15,943 nt of DNA from Glomus cerebriforme. Taxonomy: Eukaryota; Glomeromycota; Glomeromycetes; Glomerales; Glomeraceae. Numbering within the stretch: position 1 is the stretch's first letter; each line of letters starts with the position of its first letter. The stretch spans positions 213,589-229,531 of the forward strand of contig QKYT01000089.1 of assembly GCA_003550305.1 (NCBI GenBank), written 5' to 3'. The notes under the pieces are model-generated. The model saw nothing but the letters and a program-made list of their open reading frames with translations, was not told the origin of the DNA and made no database searches. Below are positions 1 through 8,277 of the stretch, piece after piece. A program made the translations under genes and the position numbers.

Positions 1-1
1 T

Positions 2-187
2 TTTCCTCCATATTCACCAGATTATAATCCAATTGAACTAGCCTTTTCAGTTATTAAAAGCTGGTTGAAAAAAAATAAGGATTTTATAGAATATTATTTA
101 GATCCTTATTTTGCTTTATTGTTAGCATGTGGTCAAATTACTTCTGATATGTCTAAAAATTTTTATAAATATTCAATTTATTTTTGA
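2..187 (+). CDS. C-terminal end of a DDE transposase (IS630/Tc1-mariner type), 5' end outside the window
   Basis: The frame from base 2 is open for 61 codons to a TGA at 185-187. It begins with FPPYSPDYNPIELAFSVIK. The YSPDxNPIE motif is the hallmark of the IS630/Tc1-mariner DDE superfamily, and its Glu is the third catalytic acid, which pairs with two Asp residues that would lie upstream of the window. This group of transposases catalyses cut-and-paste transposition. The tail (WLKKN, then an aromatic-rich end) resembles the transposase copies I know from Rhizophagus. An AATAAA lies at 193-198, just after the stop, and may be the poly(A) signal. No in-frame stop or frameshift is visible here, so this copy may be intact, but only about the last fifth of the protein can be judged. 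A second, decayed member of the superfamily lies at 8278-8760. Confidence 0.85.
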   Translation, partial: FPPYSPDYNPIELAFSVIKSWLKKNKDFIEYYLDPYFALLLACGQITSDMSKNFYKYSIYF

Positions 188-246
188 TTTATAATAAAGA
201 TTTTATTAAAATTTCAAATTATTCATCAAATTACAAAATTATAAAA

Positions 247-761
247 TTATTGATTATATTTTTCTAATGCTCTAATTATCTTACTTCTTGNTCCAATTTT
301 TTCAACTNCTAGTGTAATCCAATCACTGTCTTTTAGATTAATAATATCTAATACATCAACTTCTTGTTCTTTAAAACTATTTAGATATTTTGTAAAAGTT
401 NCAACACCATATTCTTTATCTAAGTTCTCTAAAAATCGATCAATAATTGATAAAGAAATAGAATCTCTTTGTATAATATTCATGTCTTGTGTAGCATCTG
501 TATTTGTGTTCGTGCTCATGTTTACATTTGTATTCACGTTCGTGTTCATGTTCATGTTCGTGTTCGTGTTCGTGTTCACGTTCGTGTTCATGTTTACGTT
601 CGTATTCATACCTTCTTGTGTAATATTCATTGAATTCATGTTTGTAAAACCTTGTGATTGTATATTAGGAAAATAATAGGAATTTTCACCACTATGTGAT
701 TGTGATAAATGTGAATTTGGCTGTAAAAATTGATTGAATAAATGAGANTTTTTTCGATGAT
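247..761 (-). CDS. SAM-domain protein, terminal exon, with an Asn-rich MN/TN/VN repeat
   Basis: Read on the minus strand, the frame gives 130 residues from the ATG at 639 to a TAA at 247-249. It stays open for a further ~44 codons upstream to about 771. Residues ~64-128 form a sterile alpha motif domain: IDRFLENL, FKEQEVDVLDIINL, SDWITL, then a final helix IIRALEKY. SAM domains mediate protein-protein or RNA binding. Residues ~11-50 alternate Asn with Met, Thr or Val, from a hexanucleotide repeat. The upstream extension is rich in Gln, Ser, His and Asn and looks disordered. A good splice acceptor (minus-strand TTTATTATAG) ends at 762-763, so the ORF is probably a 3' exon and the ATG at 639 is not necessarily the start. 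Three N bases in the coding region give unknown residues but keep the frame. The gene converges on the transposase end, about 60 bp away. SAM identity is fairly sure; the full gene model is not. Confidence 0.7.
501..609. repeat. Hexanucleotide minisatellite inside the SAM gene
   Basis: On the plus strand units of the form GTTCRT/GTTTAC repeat about 17-18 times with single-base variation. On the coding (minus) strand each 6-mer encodes Asn plus Met, Thr or Val. The period is a multiple of three, so copy-number change keeps the SAM gene in frame. The plus strand is also open and would read as Phe/Val repeats, which I treat as a by-product of the repeat. Confidence 0.9.
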
Positions 762-850
762 CTATAATAAATCATTTTCTACAGACTTTTTCAATTGTTA
801 GCTAGTCGAATAAAATTTTTTATAATTTGCTGATATTAAACAAAGAATAC

Positions 851-890
851 GCATAAAAATTTAACTAGATTTTTTGGCAAATTTTTATGC
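851..890. repeat. 12-bp perfect inverted repeat (hairpin)
   Basis: GCATAAAAATTT at 851-862 is matched by its exact reverse complement AAATTTTTATGC at 879-890, with a 16-base loop. It lies upstream of the SAM exon, possibly in its intron or promoter, next to the GC-rich dyad at 920-942. Together these may be the end of a small mobile element, but I see no second end. Confidence 0.6.
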
Positions 891-919
891 AGATCAATTT
901 TTTTGAAAATCGCAATAAT

Positions 920-942
920 AGTCCTACGCTACGCTCCGGACT
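920..942. repeat. GC-rich dyad motif in AT-rich DNA
   Basis: The motif has AGTCC and GGACT arms around a TACGCTACGCT core. It stands out sharply from AT-rich surroundings. I believe very similar GGAGCGTAGCG-type motifs recur across Rhizophagus assemblies, which would make it part of a dispersed repeat, but I could not check this. Confidence 0.45.
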
Positions 943-1537
943 AATAAATATTAATACAGTGCCATAAATTAATAGTTAAGTATACAAATGTAAGAATGAG
1001 TAAAGTTCAAATCAAATATATCCTAGTAAAAAATGATATAGTTAGTCATCCTATTTATCTTGTTTGTGTGTTTTATATTAAGAGTTTTTATATTAATCGA
1101 AGATACAAAAGGCACATTTACAAATTAAATTATTAATTTAACTTTTATTTATAAAGTTATCAATAGTTATGTACTTTGAAATTTTTTTTACAATTGATCA
1201 ATATATAAAGTATCCTCTAATCAAATTTTTTAAAAATACGAATAAGAAAATTTTTTGCAGTTTAATTTAAAATTTCTTCTCGCTCAAATGAAGGAAAATA
1301 TTAATGAGTGAGCGGTAAAGATATAACATTCGATACAAAATCACGTGATAAGCGCAACAATAATTTATTTATAAAATTTATTTTATTTTATTTTATAACA
1401 ATCAATATATAAATAAATATAAAATAGGTTAGAATACATATAAAAAATAGAGTAAAAGAGTATAATTGTTTTTATATAATTTTGAACTTAATCCACAACA
1501 GGTAACTGAAATTTGAATGTGAGACGTGTGTCATAAA
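943..1537. other. Intergenic, no gene seen
   Basis: AT-rich sequence with stops in all frames and no coding-like stretch. One E-box-type palindrome, TCACGTGA, lies near 1342-1349. Nothing else is supportable. Confidence 0.6.
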
Positions 1538-1740
1538 TGTTCCTATGCAAAGTCAACATAGCAAAGTATTAAGAAGACAATTAAAACTTCGGGAAATACG
1601 CACATTCAATGCATATTCTCAGTTAANTTGTTTTAATACTTTGCTATGTTGGCTTAACTTGGGTTAGTCATTGGTTGCATGTTTCCCAGAGTTTTAGTTG
1701 ACTTCTTAATACGTTGCTATGTTGACTTNTTATAGGGACA
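1538..1740. mobile_element. MITE-like inverted-repeat unit overlapping the 3' end of the HMG gene
   Basis: The left arm, 1538-1597, pairs with the right arm, about 1682-1740, as an imperfect inverted repeat of ~60 bp; I count roughly nine or ten mismatches. A third, shorter copy of the core (CAACATAGCAAAGTATTAA) lies inside at about 1628-1659, in the same orientation as the right arm. The arms start with TGTYCCTAT, a plausible terminal sequence. I see no clear target-site duplication. The unit is ~200 bp with no ORF of its own, as expected for a non-autonomous miniature element. Read from the HMG gene side, the right arm supplies the last ~20 codons of the predicted protein. Confidence 0.55.
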
Positions 1741-2680
1741 TCTACGGGGGCGATCATTTGGTTGTTGAGGCCACCATACGTTGGCTGAGGAGTGCCATCA
1801 AATGTTGTTAATTCAAAATTTTCGTAACTCTGTTGAGTAAAGTTTGTTGTTTGAGAAGCATATGCTGAAGTGTTTAAATCATAATATGTTGGAGTGTTTG
1901 CTAATTCAATATACGCTGGAGTGTTTGCTAATTCAATATACGCTGGGGTGTTTGCTAATTCANGGTGTTTGCTAATTCAATATACGCTGGGGTGTTTGCT
2001 AATTCATTATACGCTGGATTGTTTGCTAATTCACTATCATCATATGTCGGAGGAGTATTTGCGAATCCAAGATTATTGTATGTTGGAATAGTATTTTCAG
2101 CATATATTTGAGGAATGGACTCAAAACCATCGTACGTTGGCTGATGACTGTTAATACATTCTGATTCATTTGTACTACAGGTAGGGCTAATATTATATAT
2201 AAAATATAGACCTGTACTAGGATCACGTAAGTATTGTTGATCTGTAATATTCAAATTCTCTTGTGTATTATTACAAATTGGAGAATTTACATTCATCGAT
2301 CCCGTTGAACATTGTGAAGTTTCATCACTAATTACGCGGGAATTTTCAGCATAAATTCTATCGACTATTCTCCCACGAGCATAAAAGACCTTCTTGACGT
2401 CATCACCTTCCTTATGCCAACGTTTTCCTATTTCCCGTGAAACGTCGATAGCTCTTCTGTTTTCGGGTGACCTATTTTTATATTCATCACTTTTAATAAT
2501 AAGACTTCTATATAACATAAATGCATTCGGAGGCTTTCCTTCAAATTTCGTGATTTCAGCAAATTTGAAATTTGATTCATTAACAATATCCTCATCTGAT
2601 TTATTGGGATCAGGTCCATATTTTTTATTTTTTTCATGCACAGGTAACCTGAATCCTCGTTTTTGTTTAGATTTCGGCAT
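1668..2680 (-). CDS. HMG-box protein of the MATA-HMG type, frame interrupted by an assembly N
   Basis: The ATG is at 2678-2680. Residues 1-45 are basic and polar (MPKSKQKRGF...). An HMG box spans about residues 46-113: KPPNAFMLYR, a central SREIGKRW helix, and a third helix ending RIYAENSR. HMG boxes bind and bend DNA, and this subtype includes fungal mating-type regulators; Rhizophagus carries a greatly expanded family. A Ser/Asn-rich linker follows, then Pro-Thr-Tyr motifs and a 9-residue repeat ELANTPAYI. The simple ORF ends at 1955, just after an N at 1963. That N sits where a 27-bp repeat unit lacks 10 bases. Allowing for them, the frame resumes as ELANTPAYI twice more and continues to a TGA at 1668-1670, about 340 residues in total. 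The last ~20 codons come from the inverted-repeat unit. The HMG call is firm; the 3' end is inference. It is too variable a family to name a mating locus. Confidence 0.85.
1891..2048. repeat. 27-bp tandem repeat coding for ELANTPAYI, partly collapsed
   Basis: Units start at 1891, 1918, 1945, 1964, 1989 and 2016. Four are full or near-full 27-mers, the one at 1945 is cut short at the N (1963), and the last diverges. The unit length keeps the frame. The short unit lacks 10 bases relative to its neighbours, which is what breaks the ORF. Confidence 0.9.
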
Positions 2681-2960
2681 TGTTACTAGCGAGGAAAAAA
2701 AAAAATATTTTTTTTTTGTATTTTGAATTTTTGAATAGGTTAATGCGCAGAAAGGATGTTTTTTTATTATTAATGAAATTTTTTTTTTTGTAAATGTAAA
2801 TTTTCACCAGATTTTCATTCCTTATATAAAAAATTTTTTCTTTAATTATATATATTTCTTTTGTTTGAACGTTTTATATGCAGCATGTTATTGTTGAATA
2901 ATGTACGATGTTAATCATGTAAATTATGTAACATTTATCTTTGACGCCACGAAGTTACTT

Positions 2961-2990
2961 TTCCGGAATTCGGATCACATGGTCACATGA
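2961..2990. promoter_or_regulatory. Possible regulatory cluster upstream of the HMG gene
   Basis: About 280-310 bp upstream of the HMG start there is an imperfect palindrome, TTCCGGAATTCGGA, followed by two direct copies of TCACATG at 2975-2990. The position suits a promoter element. TCACATG also occurs in the terminal repeats at 9401-9487 and 11031-11130, so a transposon remnant is an alternative. No TATA box could be assigned. Confidence 0.25.
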
Positions 2991-2995
2991 TAAAC

Positions 2996-3429
2996 CACCA
3001 TTGATTTTTTACCTTATTCAGTCTTATTTCAGTTAGAGGTTAATTTATTTTGTACCACAGTTATTTCATCATTTAAAGAACTTTCTAGCAATTTTAACTA
3101 ATATCTAGTTACCACCCGAGTTAGTTTCGTTGTACAAATGCGATGACCGTATTATATGTGACAAGGCAGTTCAAGTAATTTGTCGAGATTTTTTAAGTAA
3201 AAAAATTGATTCAAATGTAAAAGTTTGTAATCTTTGATATTTTTAAGTTAAAGGAAGCATTATGCTTTATATTTGTATACATTTAAAACAACTGGAAAGT
3301 AATGATAACCCAATATATATTTTTTTTGTCAATAAAATAATAATAAATTATACTATATATTGTTTTTTCAGAAAATGAAATGATTTTGAAGGATTTTAAT
3401 TCATGAGATTATAAATGAAAGATGTGTAA
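2996..3429. other. Intergenic, no gene seen
   Basis: AT-rich with frequent stops on both strands. I see no coding-like stretch, repeat or RNA feature. Confidence 0.55.
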
Positions 3430-3568
3430 TTATTGTTGACTCGATGATTCTTTCATATCTTCTTCAAGTTGCTGAATAAATTAATGGATTAATTGGCAGA
3501 ATAAAAAAAGTTCATTATTAATGAAACTTTTTAAATAAACTTACAGTATGTGTTGGCTGCACCTTCAT
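3430..3568 (-). CDS. Small spliced frame, probably the last exon(s) of a minus-strand gene
   Basis: On the minus strand, 3568-3545 reads ATG plus seven codons (MKVQPTHT). It is followed by a consensus donor GTAAGT, a 73-bp intron (3544-3472) ending in TTATTCAG, and an exon 3471-3430 reading QLEEDMKESSSQQ then TAA. The frame is kept across the splice, 22 codons in all. The Glu/Lys/Ser/Gln-rich tail looks like the charged C-terminus of a larger protein, so the 24-bp piece could be an internal exon with more exons at higher coordinates; I found none convincing. The good donor and acceptor and the in-frame join are the support. No function can be proposed. Confidence 0.35.
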
Positions 3569-4208
3569 AAAATAATATTAAAATGTAATGGATAAATATT
3601 ATTCTATTAAAGCCAACTTTGAATTTTGCGAAATGAAATACAAAATTTAAAATTCACATCGGATAGAAAAAAAAATTGTTCTAATGTGGATTCACAAATT
3701 CCTATACGAGCGAAAATATGACCATCATTTACAGTATATTTCCAAAATGACTTTATTCTAACCAATTACTGTAGGTATTGTACGTTTTTAAATATATTTT
3801 AATATTTTATTAATTTCACTCGTTCATTGCCAATTTTATATTCAAAGTTTTCCCGTCTTGATCCATATATGAGCATTTAACGAATTTATTTAAGGATAAT
3901 TTTAAAGATCCAATCTTAAGTCGTTTAAGAAATATGGATTTTTGTTCTAATATTTATTTGAAAATTATAGTTCAAAAAAAAAATAGTTTTAAAACAATAA
4001 AATTATGAAAGAAAAGATTAGGGATATAAAAGATGAATTTTTAATAGAGGATTATGAATCATAAAGAAAGTAGCTTAATAATTTAGATGAATTTATCACG
4101 GGATAATTTTGAGATCGACGCTAACCGTGAAATAAATATTATTTATAGTATAGTTTATTTTAAAATTTGTTATTATTTCAATAAATCTGGAATTTGCTGT
4201 TTAAGATC
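3569..4208. other. Intergenic, no gene seen
   Basis: AT-rich, many stops in every frame, no long repeat. It may hold upstream exons of the small minus-strand frame but none could be defined. Confidence 0.5.
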
Positions 4209-4322
4209 ATGACTAAAATAAATAATTGTATTGGAACTGCTTTATTTCTTTATTGCTTGATCAATGCCAACAATGTTATTGCCGCCCGCATATCTTTTTT
4301 TTTATCCTATCCATCGGTTTAA
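4209..4322 (+). CDS. Small ORF with a signal-peptide-like N-terminus
   Basis: A 37-codon ORF, starting MTKINNCIGTALFLYCLINA. It has the shape of a secretory signal: a short N-region with one Lys, a hydrophobic core of about ten residues, and small residues (Ala) as possible cleavage sites near residues 20-26. The ORF ends at a TAA soon after a run of nine T. Just past the T run another frame is open for about 30 codons and includes a Cys-containing stretch (SHISASECEVTK), so a one-base slip in the T run could have truncated a longer secreted protein. It could equally be chance. It lies upstream of the two-exon gene at 4478, and I could not join the two by a splice that keeps the frame. Confidence 0.25.
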   Translation: MTKINNCIGTALFLYCLINANNVIAARISFFLSYPSV

Positions 4323-4477
4323 TCGATTGTAGTCATATTTCTGCTTCTGAATGCGAAGTAACTAAAATTAAAATCTTAATAATAGGAAATTTGTTTGCTA
4401 TATGAATTTTCATAAATTGACTTTCATATTATTGGTTCATTAATTATTAAAAAGAACCAGCTCCCTATTGTAGCTAA

Positions 4478-5227
4478 TGGAATTATATCTATAAATATTG
4501 TGCGTATGAAAACGAGATTACAAAATCAGTTCACCTAACCACAACGCCTATAAACAAGCCGACACCCAATATCACTCCTCACTCAGTTCCAAAGAACCCA
4601 TGGAATTTTTCTCTATCCCATGTTCAAAGTAATGATCATAAATGAAAAAAAAAGATTTATTTATTTTTTTTTTTATATTTACATATTATATAATTGTTAG
4701 ATACAAATAAACAAAAAAATGATAATCAAACTTGTTCATTATTAGGTATAATAAATAATAACTTACTTTCTTATTACATCAGTTAAATTTGTTGATATTA
4801 TTATTATTATAATTATTCTATTACTTTTGATATAGCTATTGAGGAAGCATTAGCAGGAAAACGGATGACCAAAATAGTGAAGGCTTACCTTGAAAGCTAC
4901 TTTTTAACAGGTAATATGAACAGGACAGATCGTATGACAGCAAAGAATATGGTAGAACAACTTCAAATTATTGTTGATGAAGGCGAAATTCAAGCTGATG
5001 ATGTTCCTGAAATAACAACAGTTGCAAGTTGGATCACACGATATGCAGCAAGTTTGAAAAAACAAACAGCAGTAGAGAAAGTAGCAGAAGGAAGTAGTAA
5101 TGCCAGAAATGCCAATAATTTTCAAGAAATGGCAAAATCTAGTAGTGAAAAGTCGCGCAGTTGTGAAAACCCAGTTTGTGATAATAGTAGTAGCGAGCAA
5201 GTAACAAACCGGCGAAAAAAAATGTAA
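4478..5227 (+). CDS. Two-exon gene of an unnamed Glomeromycotina protein family, 5' end uncertain
   Basis: Exon 1 is open from 4478 to 4628 and ends ...NPWNFSLSHVQ. A donor GT at 4629 and an acceptor GATATAG at 4829-4835 define a 207-bp intron. Splicing joins Q to TIEEALAGKRMTK in frame and runs to a TAA at 5225-5227, 180 codons plus stop in the visible part. Exon 1 is Thr/Pro-rich and disordered. Exon 2 begins with ~75 residues that look helical (KIVKAYLESYFLTGN, DRMTAKNMVEQL, VASWITRYAASLKKQ). Ser/Asn-rich sequence follows, with a basic end (RRKKM) that could be a nuclear localisation signal. I recall near-identical KRMTKIVKxxLESYFL...WITRYA proteins as multicopy in Rhizophagus, but the function is unknown to me. 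Exon 1 has no in-frame ATG, so either an upstream exon is missing (an acceptor-like AAAATCAG lies near 4530) or the ATG at 4865 is used and only exon 2 is translated. No internal stops: it could be live. Confidence 0.6.
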
Positions 5228-5906
5228 TTTTTAAAAAAATATTGCTTGCTAGTGTTAAATTTTACATATATAAAACCACTCAAATCTCTAGTTCCAATAT
5301 ATAAAATTTTGATAAAAGTTTTTTTTTCGTTATTTTTTAAATAAAGTTCATTATTAGGTTCTTGTGTATCAATATTTACAGGTTTTATTAGAATCTCGTG
5401 ATAATTCAGTCTAACCTATATTAGGAGAATCTTAGTATTTCGTGTAATAATTAAATTGATCGTCCCATTGCATCACTAATTGATCTTACTGATTCATTCA
5501 CGCATTAGTAATTAAGGTTATACAAAGTAAAATAGTACTTAAACGAATCAAAATCAACATTACAAAATTATTTACTAGTAAATATGTATAAAATAAATTT
5601 GAAATATACAAAATAATTTGGAATGTATAAAATAATTTTGGATATATAAAATATATAAAATAATATATTTGTGAATCCAAATCAATTTGTACATTATAAA
5701 AATAAGTTCCATCATCACGCGTACAATAGAATCTCGTCACATGCAACGGCACAACAAAAGTCGGGCACAATATATGATCGTCTGACTCATTTGTGCGACC
5801 ATAAATTTCTTATATATACCACATTTTTTAATGCAAATTTTTTCTTTTTTCTAAAACTGTACAACTGTTGACTGCTTTATCCCACTATATATTTTTTTAT
5901 CAAAAT
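5228..5906. other. Intergenic, AT-rich, with one minisatellite
   Basis: Apart from the repeat at 5583-5663 I see no gene. AGAATCTCGT occurs twice (near 5392 and 5727). Short ORFs on both strands here are AT-rich and lack any recognisable domain. Confidence 0.5.
5583..5663. repeat. ~20-bp AT-rich minisatellite
   Basis: About four degenerate copies of a TATATAAAATAATTTGGAA-like unit in tandem. Non-coding. Confidence 0.6.
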
Positions 5907-7762
5907 ATGTCCAATCCATCGCTCAAAGTTGTGGAAGGATATGATATGGAATGACTCATCACTTTTTTACAAGAAAAGAACTTTGGCCTTAAGAAGAAAG
6001 AATATAAAATTTTTCATAGGGAAAGAGTTAATGGTCATCAATTTCTTCTACTGACCAGAGAAAAACTTTTTGCTGATCCTTATAAATTTCCTGGGGAACT
6101 GATTAAAGATCTTGCGAAGCTTATCAATGAGTTAAATAACCAAAGTAGGTTCAATCAAATAATTTAAAATTCATGCACTTTTGTTATTCAACAGATATTA
6201 TATCTTTCAGGGCAGTTTATTTTCATAGTAATTAAAGCTATTTTTTTTTGTTTTCTTAGAGCTTCTTAGTTAAGAACAGGCATTATCATGTGTTCCATTA
6301 CCTATTGGGTATCATCCAAATGTTAATACCTCACAGGGTACTAGTGATTCAGGCAAAAGTGATTTAGAAGAGTTTGGGTTTGAGGTGAAACTAGTTTAGG
6401 AGAGTTTAGGCTATAAGGCAAAACTAGTTTAAGAATTCATCAGAGGGTTTAACCTGAATCATTACAGGGCACTACATATTCAAGTGATCAATTTCCAATG
6501 GAGATTCATCTTTGGGATGATCTTTTTGAAGAAGTTAATAAGTTTCACTTTGACAATGAACCAAAATTTCAAAGGCCACAATTTGGTAACTTCCCATTTT
6601 GTATTAATGAAGAGGATATTTGCAATGCTTTTTATTGCAATATTTGTCAAATTTTAAACATCCTTTTGCCAAACTATGAATTTTCAAAACAACCAGTTCC
6701 TATCACTGGTATACCAGATTTTTCTGCCACATTTGTTTCATTTGAATTTATTGTGCCAATCGAAATCAGTAGGGAGCATATTTTTCAATTGTTACTATTG
6801 GATGGTGAACAAACATTCCTGTATTTTGATGAAACAAACGAATATTATGAAATGAACGAACATGCAAGAAATGTTATTCAACAGATTTTTACCTATATGG
6901 CAGAAGCTCAACTTTAGTATGGCGTATTATCAACCTATCAACATCACTGGGTTTTGCGCCGACCAGCTGATGAATCATCAGTGCTTTATATTTTAAAGAC
7001 CCTTCTAATACAGTCTCAATCACCACCGGTCCTTAAAACGTATACATATATAGTTCAAGTTTTATGTGCAGATTTCTTTTCTAGAAATCCTGTTATAAAT
7101 ACTGATAAAAGAAAAAGACAGTCAATCTCCTATTTTGAATCAACTACTAAATCAACTAAGAAGGGAAGAATAGCAGTCATAGCTTTTAAGAAGAAATCAT
7201 CTTCTAGTACAAATGAAAAAAGATAGATACCTATTGTGAATCTTAGCTTTGCAGATTTTAAGTATAAGAATATATTAGGCCAAGGACGAAGTAGGAAGAC
7301 ACTTCTATGTGAATTCTGCGAAAATACAATTGCTTTGAAGTGTACTGACCTATCAAAAACCCCACATGTCTTGAAAGAAATGCAACAAGGAGTTAATATT
7401 TATAAAATTCTCTTTGATATTCAAGGAATTATGGTTTTTATGATAGGATATATTATGCTATTGACATGACTCTTGTTAGTTCTGCTTTAAATAATTATAA
7501 ACATATAATAGAATGGCAAAGGGTTATAGGTCTTCTTGCATTAAATGCAATTTATGATAGAGGTGTACTTCACAATGATATTCATGAGGAAAATATTTTA
7601 CTTGATGATACTAATGATATTATTTTCTTAATTGACTTTGGAATGGCAAGATATCATTGTGATGCTAAGAAAATTTGGAGATTGTTTAATAAAGAGAAAT
7701 ATAAATTGATCCGTTTGCTTGATCATTATACTTTATTAAATAGCGTAATTGTTATTGAGTAA
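5907..7762 (+). pseudogene. Decayed SAM-like / PD-(D/E)xK-like / kinase-like protein (Crinkler-type effector architecture)
   Basis: ATG at 5907. Exon 1 (to 6144) reads MSNPSLKVVEGYD..., a SAM-like helical domain (HQFLLLTREKL, LIKDLAKLINEL). A 115-bp intron, 6145-6259, is plausible. From 6498 a segment with GIPDF...VPIEISR matches the D-(E)xK core of PD-(D/E)xK nuclease folds, but Ser replaces the usual Lys. A Ser/Lys-rich linker follows, then a protein-kinase domain: Gly loop GQGRSRKT (from 7278), beta-3 Lys (7338-7340), HND in place of HRD (7571-7579) and DFG (7634-7642). Such nuclease-kinase fusions are described among Crinkler-type proteins and are abundant in Rhizophagus. Breaks: stops at 5952 (TGA), 6271 (TAA), 6397 (TAG), 6430 (TAA), 6915 (TAG) and 7224 (TAG), a frame change before 6498, and a small deletion plus frameshift near 7425, before the hinge region. 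The C-terminus is near full length. AATAAA at 7895-7900. Not functional as read. Confidence 0.8.
6367..6431. repeat. Two imperfect ~33-bp tandem copies within the pseudogene linker
   Basis: Each copy runs from AGAGTTT to AAACTAGTTTA. In the local frame both read as ~11-residue units of the form (L)ExxGxxxKLV, each followed by a stop. The duplication probably predates the stop codons. Confidence 0.6.
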
Positions 7763-7966
7763 TAATAATTTTACAATTAGTATAATTAGTATTTAGAATT
7801 CTATAAATGTCAAATAATTTGTATGAGTGTATTTTACAAGATAGAAACATAATGTATTACAATCAGCATCTACTCTTGCAATTTATTTTTTATCAATAAA
7901 AGAAAAAAGTGACAACACTTGTTAAATTGTAAATAAATATGCCTAATAAATTTGTTTTAATTTCAC

Positions 7967-8083
7967 ATGGTTGTGATTGAGTTTGAGTTTACATACTATA
8001 TTTCTGATCCAGAATATCCAGAACTTAATAAACATGCGGTATTTATTGCTAACATTGTACAACAAGTACATAAGGTACCTTAA
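7967..8083 (+). CDS. Short coding-like ORF, fragment or first exon
   Basis: A 38-codon ORF from ATG at 7967, beginning MVVIEFEFTYYISDPEYPEL and ending TAA at 8081-8083. Its composition (Asp, Glu, Pro, His, and a helix-like AVFIANIVQQVHK) is more protein-like than the flanks. A GTACCT donor-like sequence at 8075 lies just before the stop, so this could be a first exon. I do not recognise the family and found no second exon before the transposase remnant at 8278. Confidence 0.3.
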   Translation: MVVIEFEFTYYISDPEYPELNKHAVFIANIVQQVHKVP

Positions 8084-8277
8084 AGCTTTTATTTCTTACA
8101 GCAAAATTCAAAATATAGTGGACATCTAAAAAAAAATTAGCCAAAAACTTGCTGGGTTCTTGGGTTGTCAGCAATTTGAAAAATAATAACAAACACGTAA
8201 CAGCTAATCATCAAGAATTAAATATTGCAAAATTTTTTTTATTTCTTATGCGTAATATTCAAAATAAAATTAAATGA

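Noticed and set aside
482..676. Plus-strand ORF of Phe/Val/Met repeats
   Set aside because: Antisense of the hexanucleotide repeat in the SAM-domain gene; the minus strand has the recognisable domain.
1894..2226. Plus-strand ORF 1894-2091 and minus-strand ORF 2026-2226
   Set aside because: Alternative-frame readings of the HMG gene's repeat and linker.
2394..2726. Plus-strand ORF of 110 codons
   Set aside because: Lies opposite the HMG box, which is a clear domain on the minus strand.
4904..5200. Minus-strand ORF rich in Cys, Phe and Thr
   Set aside because: Antisense of the 4836-5227 exon, which fits a repeated family and has a good splice junction.
5498..5871. Overlapping ORFs on both strands (5498-5770 minus, 5671-5871 plus)
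   Set aside because: AT-driven composition, overlap with a minisatellite, and no domain or splice context.
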